Shown here one piece after another: positions 24,056 through 37,264 of a stretch of DNA of 64,000 nt; the first letter of the stretch is position 1; each line of letters opens with the position of its first letter. This stretch comes from Flaveria trinervia. Lineage: Eukaryota; Streptophyta; Magnoliopsida; Asterales; Asteraceae. Both the position numbers and the translations under genes were made by a program. Where the stretch lies: assembly GCA_025506515.1 (NCBI GenBank), contig CM046443.1:95628294-95692293 (forward strand), given 5' to 3'. The notes under the pieces are model-generated. The model saw only the letters and a program-made list of their open reading frames with translations. It did no database searches and was not told the origin of the DNA.

Positions 24056-24130
24056 TTTTTAGGCTCTTGATTGTGAGATCTTACCATCCTAATCAACCTA
24101 TTTTTCACTCCTCCTTATACCTCACTCAAA

Positions 24131-26597
24131 ATGGCCCTCAACAAATCTGAAGTAGAGATGGGGACGGTGACCAAAGCACCCATCATCACCCCTGAAAACT
24201 TCAGCTCCTGGAGTAGAAGAATGGAAGGCTTCATCAGGTATAAAGACAACAAAAAGTGGCAATCCATTGTCAATGGCCCGTATAAGCCAAAAGTAGCTGC
24301 TGGAAATGGTGCCATGATTGAGAAAGCTGTTGAAGGTTATTCTGATGAGGACCAGAAGAAGCTTGACATTGACAGCAACGCTATGACTGTTCTCATGACT
24401 GCAATTCCAAAATCTATCATGGTGGGATTTGAGCATTGCAAGTCTGCCAAAGAACTGTGTGATGCGCTTGGTCAAATGTACTCAAACTCAAATGACTCCA
24501 AGAAGGACTCACTGAAGCAGCAGTTCGAGAACTTCACCCATTTTGCTGGAGAGACTCTTAGCCAGCAATATTTTAGGTACATGGATCTCATTTCTTCCCT
24601 TCAATCTATGGGAATTGCTCATGAACTCAGAGATCTTACAAGAAAGTTCATGAGTGCATTACCCAATGAGTGGACATTCTACCGTGTCTCTATCAAGAGA
24701 ACAAAAAATCTGAATACACTCACCATGACCGAACTCTATGGGATCCTTGATGGATACCGTTTGGAAATGGAAAGTAAGAGGGGTCATCAGACAAGCAGTC
24801 CTTTGAGTCTTCCTGTTAGCAACGCCTTAATGGTTGCTGAAGGCTTAGAAATCTCCCAGCCTCTACAATACCTGACTTACACCCAACAGTCATCTTGTTC
24901 TTCTGGGCCATACATCATATTTCCTGAGACTCCAAGGTCTCAACAAGCTCAGCAAAGCTCCTTTCAGGACAACTGTGCTTTTGTCTCAGGAAGTGGACAC
25001 TCAAGTGATTATCAATATTGCTTTGATGATCTAGAGTGTTTCAGCCAGGATGACGTGGAATACGTGTACATAGTCCAACAAATGGTTCTTCTAACCTACA
25101 AAGCAAAGAAGTTCTTTAAGAAAATTGAAGGCAATTCCCCAGAACCCAACCAACAGCAAATTTGGGTTTGACAAAACCAAGGCCAAATGTTACAACTGTA
25201 ACCAACTTGGTCATTTTGCAAGGGAATGCAAGGCTCCCAAGTCCAACCCGGGAACCCCACAGGCCTCCACACATCCCTCTACACCAAAGCCCACCGGAAA
25301 GTCAACTGAAACAGCTGCAATGGCTCAAGAAGTTGACTGGAGCTTCATGGTACAGGATGTGACTCCTGCTCAAGCACTCATGGCCGGAACAGATAAAAAT
25401 AAGGTATATGAACATCTTTGTACTCTTGCCTGTATTGCTAAGGTTAAATTGTATCAGGACTAAAATATGGGGATCAAATCTGATATTGAGTCTTTAAATG
25501 TTTTGAAATCTGAATTTAAAAGGGCTGAATCTGACTACAAAGAAAAATTGAGGAGTTAGAGAAAACTGTGTCCCTATTAAAACATGAACACACAAACTAT
25601 AAGACTCAGATAAAGGATTTAATATTCAAATTGACTGAGGCTCAAGCCCAGCTTGTCACAGCTGAGGCTCAAGCCAGGAAGTATGCTATTTCCAAGCAAA
25701 ACTTCCAAGCCATTCTTGCATCATCCACTCACTCAAAACTTTGTTACCAAAACAAAGGAGGGTTGGGAACCAATGAAATTGCTCCACCACACTCTTATGA
25801 GTCTATAAGACAACCAAGGTGTGGTACTGAAGAGTAAGAGGTTCCATCTGCTGACCCACCTTCTCATGAGTCAAAGAATGATACAACTATGGAGACCATC
25901 ACAGGGAAGAACCAGGTAATTATGCCCTCCCCTACCAATGATGATCAAACCTGACCACCAAAGCCAGAAGAAGCAGAGCTAAGGCAGCCAGAAAAACTGC
26001 CAAGAAAGTGGCTGAGTCCAAGCTAAAGATAGACCCAAAGCAAAAGGGTACATTCATCTTAGCTGGATTCCAAGTGGTTGGAAACTCTGATTCAGGAAAG
26101 GGGTGTAGTACCAGCACTCCTGTCCTACCAAAGGATCAGAAGTTAAAGGGAAAAGTTGCTAATGAAGATAAAAGAACAAGAAACAGCAATCCTCAAATCC
26201 CCAAAAGATTAACATTGCATGCATAATGTGTGGTCTGCAAAACCACATGGCCAAAGATTGTTACTACAATCCTGCTAGCACACATTATGCAAATAATGTT
26301 AAAAAGGAAGGAGTCAGGGAAGGTTTCTCATTTGGACCATATCAAATGGTTCAAGTGATGAAAAAGGGAAAGCTTGTTTCTGAAGCAAGGCTGCTTTCGG
26401 AAGAAGATTCTTCTTTCGAAAGGAAAAAGGCTTCGGAAGCTAAAGCTGTCAAGACTCAGAAGAACAAAAGAGTCCCCTTGAAACCATCCCAGAAGAAGAC
26501 TGCTTCGGAAGAAAAGGTGGTGAAGGTTTCTTCGAAAAGAAAGAAGCTTCGAAAGAATGCCAAGCTAAAAAAGCTTCAACAAGCTCATCCTCCATGA
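24131..26597 (+). pseudogene. C1 gag
   Basis: The ATG at 24131 opens a 346-codon frame with the copia gag core ('ENFSSWSRRMEGFI', 'LKQQFENFTHFAGETLSQQYFRYMDLI', 'LPNEWTFY'). A frameshift near 25150 moves to a frame with zinc knuckle 'CYNCNQLGHFAREC'. A Lys/Ala-rich coiled region follows at 25470-26220 with further breaks. A second knuckle, 'CIMCGLQNHMAKDC', lies at 26220-26261, followed by a Lys-rich tail. Gag builds the virus-like particle. It cannot be made full length here. Confidence 0.88.
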
Positions 26598-26736
26598 TCA
26601 ACCAAGGGATAGAATGGAAGATCAAGGAAGATGCTGTAGCCCCAACCTCTTCTTCAAAGACATCCATTGAACCCCCATGCATAAATTTTGGTTCAATTAT
26701 GTCATTATCTTTGGAAGAACCCAAGACCAATAAAGC

Positions 26737-29700
26737 TTGGGTTTCCAATCAAAACTAATCATCTCATCTTATGTGCAGGGACATCCATATGACAAGAATA
26801 ACAACATTTGGATTGTAGATAGTGGATGCTCCAGGCACATGACAGGGAACATATCTCTCCTTCAACAATTTCAACATTATGATGGAGGTCCTGTCCAGTT
26901 TGGAGGTGAGGCCAGAGGATATATTTCTGGTAGAGGGAGTATATCCAATGGTAAATTAAAAGTTGACAAAGTTCACTTTGTCAAACAGCTTGAACACAAT
27001 TTGTTAAGTGTTTCTCAATTCTGTGATCAAAAGCACCAAATGCTTTTCACAAAACATGAGTGCATTATCCTCAAACCAGGGATGACAATTCCTCCGGAAT
27101 TGGTGTTTCTTAGATCTCCCAGGAAAGGGGATATGTACAAGCTTGATATGAATAATGCTTCCCCAATGGGTGAAGTATCATGCTTCTTTCCAACTGATAG
27201 TGATGAGTCAACACTGTGGCATAAACGTATGTGTCATGTAAATTTTAAGACAATGAATAAATTGGCTAAAAATAACTTGGTACATGGTTTTTCTAAAAAG
27301 GAGTTTTTCTTCAAAGACAACTGTGTTGCTTGCCTGAAAGGGAAACAACACAGGACATCTCATAAATCCAAATGTGTTAACTCTTTCACTACTCCATTGC
27401 ACTTATTGCACATGGATATTTTTGGTCCCACAAGTATAATGAGCATTGGAAGGAAATCATATTGCCTTGTGATAGTTGATGATTTTATAAGATTCACATG
27501 GGTATTCCTTTTAAGAACTAAAGATGAAACTGCTGAAACATTAAAATCTTTTATTCTTAAAATAGAAAATCAAATTAATCACAAGATTAAAATTATTAGA
27601 AGTGATCAAGGGACTGAGTTTAAGAACTTCGTTCTTGACTCATTCTGTAACTCAAAAGGGATTGCCAGACAATATAGTGCTCCCAGAACTCCTCAACAAA
27701 ATGGTGTTACTAAGAGAAGGAATAGGACACTTATTGAGGCTGCTCGAACTATGTTAGCTGATTCAAAGCTACCTCTAACATTCTGGGCAGAGGTAGTCAG
27801 CACTGCATGCTATGTGCAAAACAGAGTTCTTGTAGTTAAGCCCCCATGGAAAACCCCCTTATGAGCTATGGAACAAAAGGCCACCGTTCATTGGCTTTCT
27901 AAGGTCCTTTGGCAGTAGGTGTACCATACTTAACACAAAGGACAATTTGGCAAAATTTGCTGAAAAGTTGGATGATGTTATCTTTGTTGGATATTCTTCT
28001 AGCTCCAAAGCTTACAGAGTATACAACATTAAGAATCAACAATTTGAGGAGTCATCCAATATAGTTGTTAATGAGCACACTCCTTGTGTTAGGGGGAATG
28101 GACCTGATCACATATTTGATTTAGAATTGTTTCCAAACTATTCTAAACCCTCTTGTGAGAATGTTTAGTTGGAAAGGTGCTCAAAATGATACTGATGCTA
28201 CTGCTAATGATCAACTGTTTGAGCTTCCCAGACCTAGACCAAATTCTCCAAATGCTGCAATACACCAAGCTTCCACTATTCACAGATCCGATAGTCTAAC
28301 TATATCAAGGAATAGTGAAGCTTCAACAAGTAAATCACCTATTGAGCCTCAAAACTCATCAGGTGATCCACCACAACACCAGGCAGAGGGAGATAGTATT
28401 TTGAAGGAACATGCAACTGCTAATGCTACTTCACAGCCAATTATTGATGATGTTTCTCATTCATTCAATCAGTCCTCATTGAATGACTTTGAAACATTAG
28501 CTGGACAGAGTGTTCCAGTTCCTGAGCAGAATATGTCTAACTGGATCTATCTCTGCAACTGGAAGTGATTCCTTGTCTTAGGATTCACAACACTCATCCA
28601 ACTGAGAACATCATAAGGAATGTCTCTGAGGGTGTGAGAACAAGAGGACAGACTCATCAAGGGAATGTCTGCTTGTACTCATGCTTTCTATCTCAGATGG
28701 AACCAAGAAGGTAGAAGATGCCTTGAAAGATAGTAGCTGGCTTGAATCGATGCAAGAGAAGCTGCTTCAATTCAAGAGACAGAAGGTATGGAACCTATGT
28801 CCGCTACCATCTGGTCAAGTACCTATAGGCACCAAATGGGTTTTATAAACAAGAGAGATGATAGAGGCTTGATCATCAAGAATAAGGCAAGACTTGTAGT
28901 TCAAGGATACACTCAAGAGGAAGGAATCGATTATACTGATGTCTTTGCACCAGTTGCAAGATTTGAGGCAACTGGATCTTCCTTGCTTATGCTGCATCTA
29001 AGGACTTCATACTATACCAACTTGATGTCAAGTGTGCATTTCTATATGGGGATATAGATAGGGAATTTTATATATGCCAACCTCCAGGATTTGAAGATCC
29101 ACAGCATCCCAACTATGTGTGCAAATTGGATAAAACTCTATGGGTTGCACCAAGCACCTAGGCTATGGTATGAGACTTTGTCTTAGTTTCTTCTGAAGAA
29201 TGGCTACACTAGAGGTACCATTGATAAGACTATCTTGATCAAAAAATCTAGAAAGGACATTTTGCTCGTACAAGTCTATGTTGATGACATCATATTTGGT
29301 TCCTCAAATGACCAAATGTGCAAGGACTTTGAGAGCAAGAAAAAGTTTGAGATGAGCTCCATGGGAAAAATGGACTTTTTCCTTGGAATTCAGGTAAAGC
29401 AACTGAAGGAAGGGTTCTTCATTAATCAATCTAAATATGTCTCTAACATCTTAAAAAGATTTGAGATGAAGGATTGCAAGCCTGCCAAGACACCCATACC
29501 TAGAAACCATAATCTTTGTCCTGACCTTGAGGGGGAGGATACTGATCAACATCAGTATAGGGCAATTATTGGTTCTCTGATGTATCTAACAGCCAGTAGA
29601 CCTGATATCATGTTTGCTACTTGCATTTGTGCAAGATATCAGGCTGCTCCAAAGGTGTCTCACCTAGCTGCTGTTAAGAGAATCCTCAGATACCTCAAAG

Positions 29701-30215
29701 GAGCACCTAAACTAGGTCTCTGGTATCCCAAAAACAAGGATTTCAATCTTTATGGATACTCTGACAGTGACTATGGAGGCTGCAATGTTAACAAGAAATC
29801 AACATCAGGAGGATGTCAATTTCTTGGTAGAAGGATCATCTCATGGCAATGCAAGAAACAATCTTGTGTCTCTACATCAACTGCTGAAGTTGAATACATT
29901 GCTGCTGCTAGCTGCTGTGCTCAACTGCTATGGATTCAAAATCAGATGTTAGACTATGGATTTAACTTTATGAGTACTCCTATCCATATTGACAACAATA
30001 GTGCTATCTCCATTACTAAAAATCCGATGAAGCACTCCAAAACAAAGCACATTGACATCAGGTATCATTTCATTAGAGACATTCATGAGAAAAATCTAAT
30101 CAAGTTAATCAAAGTTGATTCAAATGAACAATATGCTGATCTGTTTACCAAAGCTTTTGATGAACAAAGGTTCAAGTATCTCATAACAGCTATTGGGATG
30201 ATAAACATTGATTAA
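26737..30215 (+). pseudogene. C1 pol: protease, integrase, RT, RNase H
   Basis: Protease active site 'IVDSGCSRHMTG' at about 26813-26850. The integrase zinc finger (His in 'LWHKRMCH', Cys in 'CVACLKGKQ') and core motifs 'HMDIFGP' and 'IRSDQGTEF' are present, but the third catalytic acid is replaced: codon 27712-27714 is Lys where copia integrases have Glu. A frameshift occurs near 27860. The integrase tail ('VIFVGYSSSSKAYRVYN') lies at about 27970-28030. RT resumes at 28840 with breaks near 28970 and a TAG around 29185. Catalytic 'VYVDDIIFGS' is at about 29274-29303, and RNase H ('SDSDYGGC', 'STSTAEVEYIA') ends at 30213-30215. Confidence 0.93.
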
Positions 30216-30642
30216 TTTGATCTCTTTTGAAAACCTTTTTAATATGTAAGTCTTGTGTCAATACAATTTAAGCCCTTTTACAAGAAATTCTCTCTGAAAT
30301 TTTCTAAGTGTAAATTCTTTCCGAAGAGAAATTAACCTTCGAAGACATTCTCATATCTTCTAAAGTAAAAATTTCCCAAAGGATAACTTTCTTCTCGAAA
30401 CAATTTTTGGCCTCGAAAGAAGCGTTGATTGCATATCAGATCTACTTCTGAAACTTACAAATTCTCTATTCGGAAGCAACTAACCTTCGGATGACATTCT
30501 CATACTCCCTTACCGCCTTCCCTAATCTTTTAAATAATCTCGACTACTCAATTTCATTTTCTTACTTGCAAATTTTACTGCCCTAGAAATTTCTTCTCTC
30601 CAACTTTACCTCAGCTCAAATCATCCCCATTCACCTTTCCAA
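30216..30642 (+). other. C1 spacer between pol and extra frame
   Basis: Non-coding, with more 'ttccgaag/ttcggaag' words (30318-30500) resembling those of the LTR. Confidence 0.7.
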
Positions 30643-33600
30643 ATGGCATTCAACCCTCAGCACACCAAGTCGCACTTCTTGATTCTCAAGAGATGTTGAC
30701 TTCTCAGACATCGTCTTCTTTCTAACCCAATCTTCTTACTACACTGCTCTGATTGTAAACCCACAATTTACTCAAACCATATGTCTGAATTTTGGGCAAA
30801 TAGTCAGATTGAAACCCTAAATGGGGTTCGTGTCATTCGATCGAGCATCTGTGGCCAGGAGTTGGTCATTTCTGAACAGATCATCAGGAGCATCTAGAGC
30901 TTCATGATGAGGGCGCTCCAACGGAATTCCCCAAAGCAGATTTGGACAATTCTTATCTCCAAATGGGATATGGTGGAGACGTTAGCAGGTCAACTGTCTA
31001 CAAATTTAACTTCTCTTACAAATGGAAGTTCCTGCTGCATGTGGTTCTTCACTGCTTGTCGAATAAATCTAGGGGATGGGATCAAATCTCATATGAACTT
31101 GGGTGCCTAGTTCATGGGTTGGTGAAAAGCCTCCGCTTCAACTATTCAAGATTTGTGCTGATTAACCTCATGGGAAATTTTCAAAAGGACACATTCCTCA
31201 TGTATCCCAGGTTTCTCCAGCACATAATCAACTGCGAGCTAGACCAGAGCAAGCTTGTCTGTGTAGCTGTTCTGACTGCTCCTCAAATGAGGCCACCATC
31301 TTCAAGACTTTGAAGAGAATGTCCACCAACTTCACCAGAAGAGATACTGCACTTCTTCCAGGTATGATTGAGCCAATGGCTCCTGGTGACATCCTTGTCA
31401 ACCCCACTGGTGATGAACCCACACCAGCAACTACCCTCACTTTGCCAAATCTACCTTCTCCAACCATTACCTTTACTTATCAGAGACGTCCAAAACGAAC
31501 CCTTGTTCAATCTTCTCTGATGAACAAGCTCCTCATGTTCTATCCCAAAAGGCTAGAGTGGAACAAAGGGCTCCCACTCAGCCTGAGGTCCAACCATCCT
31601 TCACAATTGACCTCAATATGGGTCTTGAGTCTCCTCAGTCTCACCCATGAGCCCAAAACCCAAGCTGAAAGCCCTCAGGGTGAGTCTCTATACTCCCCTG
31701 AGCAGCCAAAAGGGACAGCCCTATCACAGGCTCAATGCCTTTAGACATTGATCAAAGTCCCGGGTCATTAGGTTTCACTTCCATATCCTTTACTAACCTT
31801 TTAATTGGAGCTGATGAAGAGATTATGTCTCTTAAGGGCAATGAAGTTGATCCACAACACCCTCTTAAGGATCAACAGAGCCCAGAGAGACCTCTTATCT
31901 CTAGCCCCCATCAGCAAACCTTTACTGAGGTGAGTCCCACTGATGTGGAGGGGACTCATGTAGATTCAGCTGCCACTACTGAAGGAGTCTCAATGGATCC
32001 TCAGGATAGTGGTAACATCACTGAGACTGAATCTACGGCAAGCATGCCCTTTGATGACTCTGAAAGAGACATCTTTGAGCAAGGGAAACCAGGGTGCCCA
32101 GAAACCATATCTGTATGGAGGATGAACATACAAGGTATGTTACCTCATCTCCCCGTGATTCTTCAAAGAAGATGAGGGAAGAATGCAACTTACCATTCAA
32201 GACCTACTTTCTAAAGTCTAAAATCTTGAATCCAAGGTTAGGACTTTAGAGGATAGGTCTGCCACTCAACAATTTGAGATTGAAACTCTCAAGGCCAAAC
32301 TAGCTGAGAAACAGATTGAGAGGTCTGTTAGGCATGTACCAACTCAGGTCTCCTTGACTTCTTCCTCTAGCTCATCAAGCTCTCAGGATGATGCTACCAA
32401 AAAGGGAGAGAGTGTTCAGAGACAAAGTCAAAGACAAGAGGAAACCCAAAGTCAAGCTCTCACTTCCTTGAGATCAAAATATCCTGTGCAACAAGCTTCA
32501 ATTTTCCCTGAGCCTCCTCCAGTTGTCATTCAAGTGGATCAAAGGATGCTCCAAGATCACAATAGGTTCTTTAACAAGTTCCTATTGGAATATCTTACAG
32601 AACAGCCAAGTCCTGATATGTCTGTGATCTACTTCGGAACTCAAGAGCTTCGGAGGTTAAATGCACCTTCTACCACTATTGAGGAAGTTGGTCAACCTAA
32701 GGTCCAAGTGGAACCTAAGATTAACTTTGAAGGGGAAACAAGGATTGATGGCCTAGCAACTGAAACAATTGGGACAAATAATGCATTTTCACAGACTTCC
32801 GAAGCACAATTCAAAGCCTCGGAAGAACAATTTCAAACTTCCGAAGCTGAGATTGCTGCTGCGGAAGGACTATTCTCATTATCCGATGATCTAATAGTCA
32901 CAGTTGCAATCTTGGAACTTGCATCTGAGGTTAATAGGGAGGATTTTCTCACCAACCTTTAGCTCTAACATCAGCATTAACTCTAGCTCCCATCTCTACT
33001 ACTTAACCTGAATCTTCCATCCAAGAACCCAAAGTCTAGTACTTCCAAGACATAAAGGAAAGAGGAAGATGACTTTGGAAGAGCTTTAGAAGGAAGAAAG
33101 GTTGAGAAACTCAAAAGAAAAGGTAGGCTGACAACTGAAAAACTGCTAGCTGCAAGTACCAAAGCAGCTGCAACCAACCAGGAGGCGGTCAACAACCGAA
33201 AAAGGGTAGAGATTATTGATAGACTTGTTAGTCTAGAAGCTGCAACTGAAGATGTACTCCTGCTACCATTAGAGGAGTTAATAGAGCTGGAAAAGGCAAC
33301 CTTGCTTCTAAAACACAAAAAAGAAGAAGCTGCAAGGTTGGCCTTAGAAGAAGAAAGGGAGAGGAAGAAAAAGAAGTTGGTCTACAGCTCAGGAGGGAAA
33401 GGATAACTTTCCTAACCTCTAGAGGTTTCTCTCAAGAAGAATTATCTCCATATAACAATGATACGATCTTATGGCTCTTCAACAAAGAGCAAGATCAAAT
33501 GGAGAAAGAGAGAAAGAGAGCTGAAAGGGAAAAGCTATTGCAGAAGAAGAAGAAGGAAGAGGAAGCAAGATATTGCTGCCAAGAAAATAGGTGAGAAGGC

Positions 33601-34630
33601 CTGGATGAAGAGCTATCTCAAAGCTCATGGCTTCTCTGGCAGGCAGGTGGGTCCTATGTCATAAAAGACTCTCCTGCGACATGTCAGTGACATTAAGCTG
33701 ACATTCGCACGGGGAAGAGGAAGGAGATGTATAGAAGGGGACAGGGGATGACCTTCAAAGCAACCACTCAACCCAAACTCCAAACCCAACCACAACCTGA
33801 AGCAATACCCTTTTCACTCCCCATCAAAACCGAACCAACCACTGAACCATACACCCCTGAACCTACACCATCACCCCTACCAACCCCTTCACCTCAACCA
33901 CCTAAACTACTCATCCTCCAACCCAAAACTCTAGCCAGAACCCAAACACCTCAACCTACCCATCAACCCATCAACCATCCCCTCAGCCTTCTAAACATCT
34001 CTCCTTAGAAGAATTCAAGGCAGTCAAGACAAAGCTCATAAAATGCACAACTCTGAGCGACATCTCCTGTGAGGAGGATTTTGTCAATTGACCTATGTTG
34101 ACGGATCCTCAAGTTCCCTCACTAGAGATCAATTTCTTGATCTGCCCAGAGGAACATTGGACCAAGCTGCAAATCTCCTTGGCCTTAATTCAGACACTTT
34201 GAATGAGGAATAAAAGAAGTTAAGGAGAAGGCTGGTGACTCTACTGGATACCAAGAAAAGCGACCGGGTGCCAAGACAACCTCTTGCACCTAGAAAGAAG
34301 ATCATCCAGTGGAGGTTCGAAGACTCTTCTCACAACTTTGTTGTTGAAAGAGAGAATGGAGAGCTCAACAGGCTGAGTACCTCATCTCTGCTACACTTAA
34401 GCAGATTTGACATTGCTGAGTTAGCAGAGAAGACATTCTCCAACCCTTCAAACTCTGATGTAGCTGCCCATATCAAAAATCATCTAGGCAGCCTTCATAT
34501 GGCCGAGCTAACTGCTAGAAGCAAGGTTGAAGAAGAGTTGAAACTGAGAGAGGAGGAGGAAAGGAAAGGATCAGCAACCAAAGGCAAAGCCTTTTTACAA
34601 ATGGTTAAGGTCCTGAACTTGAATCCATAG
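30643..34630 (+). pseudogene. C1 extra reading frame downstream of pol (broken)
   Basis: The ATG at 30643 begins 'MAFNPQHTKSHF'. Readable blocks in changing frames follow: 'YKWKFLLHVVLHCLSNKSRGWD' with 'LMYPRFLQHII' (30990-31240), Pro/Ser/Thr-rich linkers (31310-32175), a Gln/Glu-rich part (32354-32962), Lys/Glu-rich helices (33050-33660), a Pro-rich block (33727-34008) and a final helical block (34235-34630). I recognise the first block as typical of an uncharacterised protein carried by large plant copia elements of the SIRE type, sometimes called env-like. I see no signal peptide or clear membrane segment, so an envelope role is not supported. Many stops and shifts make it non-functional. 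Confidence 0.65.
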
Positions 34631-34858
34631 TTAGATGGGAGTATGATTATAACTCCCGTCAACTAACTCTTTTCAGGGGGACACAACAAAGGGTACATGT
34701 CATTCAGAGTGATAGACTGGATCTCCTATCCACCAATGACTTGTACAAGCTTCTCAGCACCACTTCAGGGAAGAACAAAGAGACAGAAAAATATCTTTTG
34801 TCCCTGGTGTTGAAAGCTTTGAGAAGCAGAAATAAGTGAGGTTTTGGTAGCATCAGCC

Positions 34859-34868
34859 TAGGGGGAGT
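34859..34868 (+). other. C1 polypurine tract
   Basis: 'TAGGGGGAGT' directly precedes the 3' LTR, where plus-strand DNA synthesis is primed. Confidence 0.82.
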
Positions 34869-34869
34869 T

Positions 34870-35733
34870 TGTTGGATCTAGAAAGGCTGGTGCAACCAAA
34901 ACCAAGTCACTTAGAAGATTTTGGTACAACAAATAAAGGACTTCCGAAGCTAAGTGTGGAACTTCCAAAGGAAAAAGGAGCTCTTCCGAAGACAAAGTGT
35001 AAAACTTACTTCCGAAGGAAAAATTCCAACTTCCGAAGACAAAGAACCTACTTCCGAAGTTCAAGACTTAGAAAGAAAGATCTGAAGTCAACTTCCGAAG
35101 TACAGAAGTCCTCAAGCCTCGAAAGTATAGAAGCCTCTTCCGAAGTATAAGTGGCTTCGGAGGAACTTGTTCTTCCGAAGCCAACTTACCTTCGGAAAAC
35201 ACTGCTATTATCCAGTGGACATAAGTATGGTCTTCCTGACACTCCGCTGCAAATCTCTGAGATACTGCATGGCGTTTTCTCAAAATCCATGCAGTTGACC
35301 ATACTTTAATTCACTATTTACCTTTTTATGTTAGTACAGTTGCCATATTTAGTTGGTGACAAAAGGTAAGTCATGGACATGTCATGACTATCATATCTTA
35401 GATAATACTTTATCTAAGATACCTTAATTTTAGCATTGTAGTATATGCTTTAGTCTTAGGTTTCCAGCTGGTATCAAAGTATATCGGGCTGTAGGATCTA
35501 GTATATATGGTTTCTTATTGTAACTCATGTATCATGCTTGTAAGAGTCTTGTAATATCTTGAGTTGAGAAGTTGTATATACAAGTGCCTTGAAAATTTAT
35601 TCCTGTATGTCCCTTTACTACTTATTATATTATTATCAACTCTTGTAAAAGATTTTACTTCATCTGAGTTGAGTGTTTCTATAAGTGAGTTTAAGAGAAA
35701 TCCAAGTGTCTAAGTGACAAACCCGATCCTGCA
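34870..35733 (+). repeat. C1 3' LTR (864 bp)
   Basis: Starts 'TGTTGGATCTAGAAAGG' and ends 'GATCCTGCA'. It is nearly identical to the 5' LTR, with scattered substitutions such as A/G at its fifth base. Confidence 0.93.
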
Positions 35734-35772
35734 AACAAGAGCAACAATAGCAATAGCAACAACAACAGCAGT

Positions 35773-35805
<33 letters not shown>

Positions 35806-36121
35806 AGCAGCAGCAGCAGCAGCAACTGCAGCCGCAGCAGCAACAACCGGCACCACAACCGCCACCAACGACAATAACAACAACAACAACGACAACAACA
35901 ACAACTACAACAACAACAACAACAACAACAACGACGACAACAACAACAACAACGACAACAACAGCAACGACAACAACAACAACGACAACAACAACAACAA
36001 CGACGACAACAACAACAACAACGAAGACGACAACAACGACAACAACAACGACAACAACGACAACAACAAAAACAACAACGACAACAACAACAACAATAAC
36101 AACTATTATTATTATTATTAT
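35734..36121. repeat. Compound CAA/CAG/CGA microsatellite
   Basis: About 370 bases of imperfect (CAA)n with (CAG)n and (CGA)n interruptions, ending in (ATT)n. Long Asn-rich, Ala-rich or Leu-rich open frames on both strands are repeat artefacts. Confidence 0.95.
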
Positions 36122-36221
36122 AAATAAGTATTATGATATTTAAATACTTAACTAGTTAACTATATAATACTAAATACTTTTATAATAAAACTGATAATAA
36201 TAATCTATATCAACTCACATT

Positions 36222-36485
36222 GTGGATTTGCCTAAGGTGACCCCTAAATACTCTCCTGGACTCATCATCCTTAAAGAGGTTTGCACCATTATTCCGAACG
36301 GCAAAAGAATGGCATGGATTCTGTTCAGAACATGTGGCATCTCGTACCACCAATATTGTGAGATTTGTTTACCAGGAGCTCACGTATTTATGCTTGGTTG
36401 CCCAAGTGAAATCTTCTTAGAAGGCAACCCATCTTTAGTTTGCTCTTACACAATCACGCTTAACTATAAAATTTTCTTTTATTGA
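36222..36485 (+). repeat. Unidentified repeat fragment, related to 63480
   Basis: An 87-codon open frame without a recognisable domain. Its central part (36346-36430, around 'caggagctcacgtattta') resembles 63481-63570 ('taggagctcacgcgttta' and following), so it is probably part of an unclassified dispersed repeat rather than a gene. Confidence 0.45.
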
Positions 36486-36751
36486 TGGCCTACAAGTGTA
36501 TATGGAGAGTACTAAAGGTTGGAAGAAGGGACGCCTCATTGGTTTCTTGAACAATACCAATCTCATTACATCAAGAACTATGACCCCAAGACCCATGGAT
36601 TTTTATGTTTCTTGACCTTCACTAGATATGGGTAATCAACCAAAAGTTATAATCAATGGAAATAATATAACATTAAAAATGCAAATCATAAATGAAAATT
36701 GACCAAATCAATAAAGAAACGAATATATAAATGAATGATTTATAGTAAACA

Positions 36752-37264
36752 CTAGGTTAGAGTTTATGTATTACATGAGTGGAATAAATAAAACATATTA
36801 AAATTATTAGTTTTATTAATATTTTATATTCTAGATGTTATTATCTATTGTTGAAATAAAAATATAATGAATATTTAAAAGTTATAACACATAATGAATT
36901 AAAAATTATTACTCTATATTTAATATGTGTTAATAAATTATTAAAATAACTACATTTATATTTTAGATGTTTAATAGTTTTATTTTTTTATTTCAATAGT
37001 TATCATTTAATATGAGAGAGACATAAACACAATATAAATATTTTTTTTTATTTTAACATATTTTTGTTAAAAAGGAAAGTCAAACTAATTGTTTTTATTA
37101 TTTTGGTATTTATTATGAGAGAGAGACGGAAAAATAATCTTTTTTGTTATGTTAGAATGTTGACACTTGTCATTTGATATACTAAAATGATGACACATGT
37201 AATTTGATATGCTAGAATGATGATACGTGTCTTAAAAAAACATTATTTTATTATAGGTTATAGA
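36752..37264 (-). mobile_element. Helitron-like element, copy E, upstream of the BEL1-like gene
   Basis: On the minus strand the 5' end 'TCTATAACCTATAATAAAAT' is preceded by A. The 3' part has a 'CATGTAATACATAA' relic of the hairpin, then CTAG followed by T (36752-36755). The subterminal region holds a 30-bp unit repeated three times (37153, 37183, 37213). Its left boundary is 0.9 kb upstream of the gene's start codon. Confidence 0.72.

Larger units (their letters stand above)
23180..35733 (+). mobile_element. C1: SIRE/Maximus-like Ty1/copia retrotransposon (12.6 kb)
   Basis: 5' LTR 23180-24041, primer site, gag, pol, a 4.6-kb extra region and 3' LTR 34870-35733. The 5-bp duplication AACAA flanks it (23175-23179 and 35734-35738). 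Domain order (protease, integrase, RT, RNase H) is copia. Large size, LTRs of about 0.86 kb and an additional reading frame between pol and the 3' LTR fit the SIRE/Maximus clade. The LTRs are highly similar, so the insertion is fairly young, yet gag, pol and the extra frame are all broken. Confidence 0.92.

Noticed and set aside
24115..24475. Open frames on the minus strand opposite C1 gag
   Set aside because: Shadows of the plus-strand gag reading frame.
35710..36127. Asn-, Ala- and Leu-rich open frames on both strands
   Set aside because: Trinucleotide microsatellite read in different frames.
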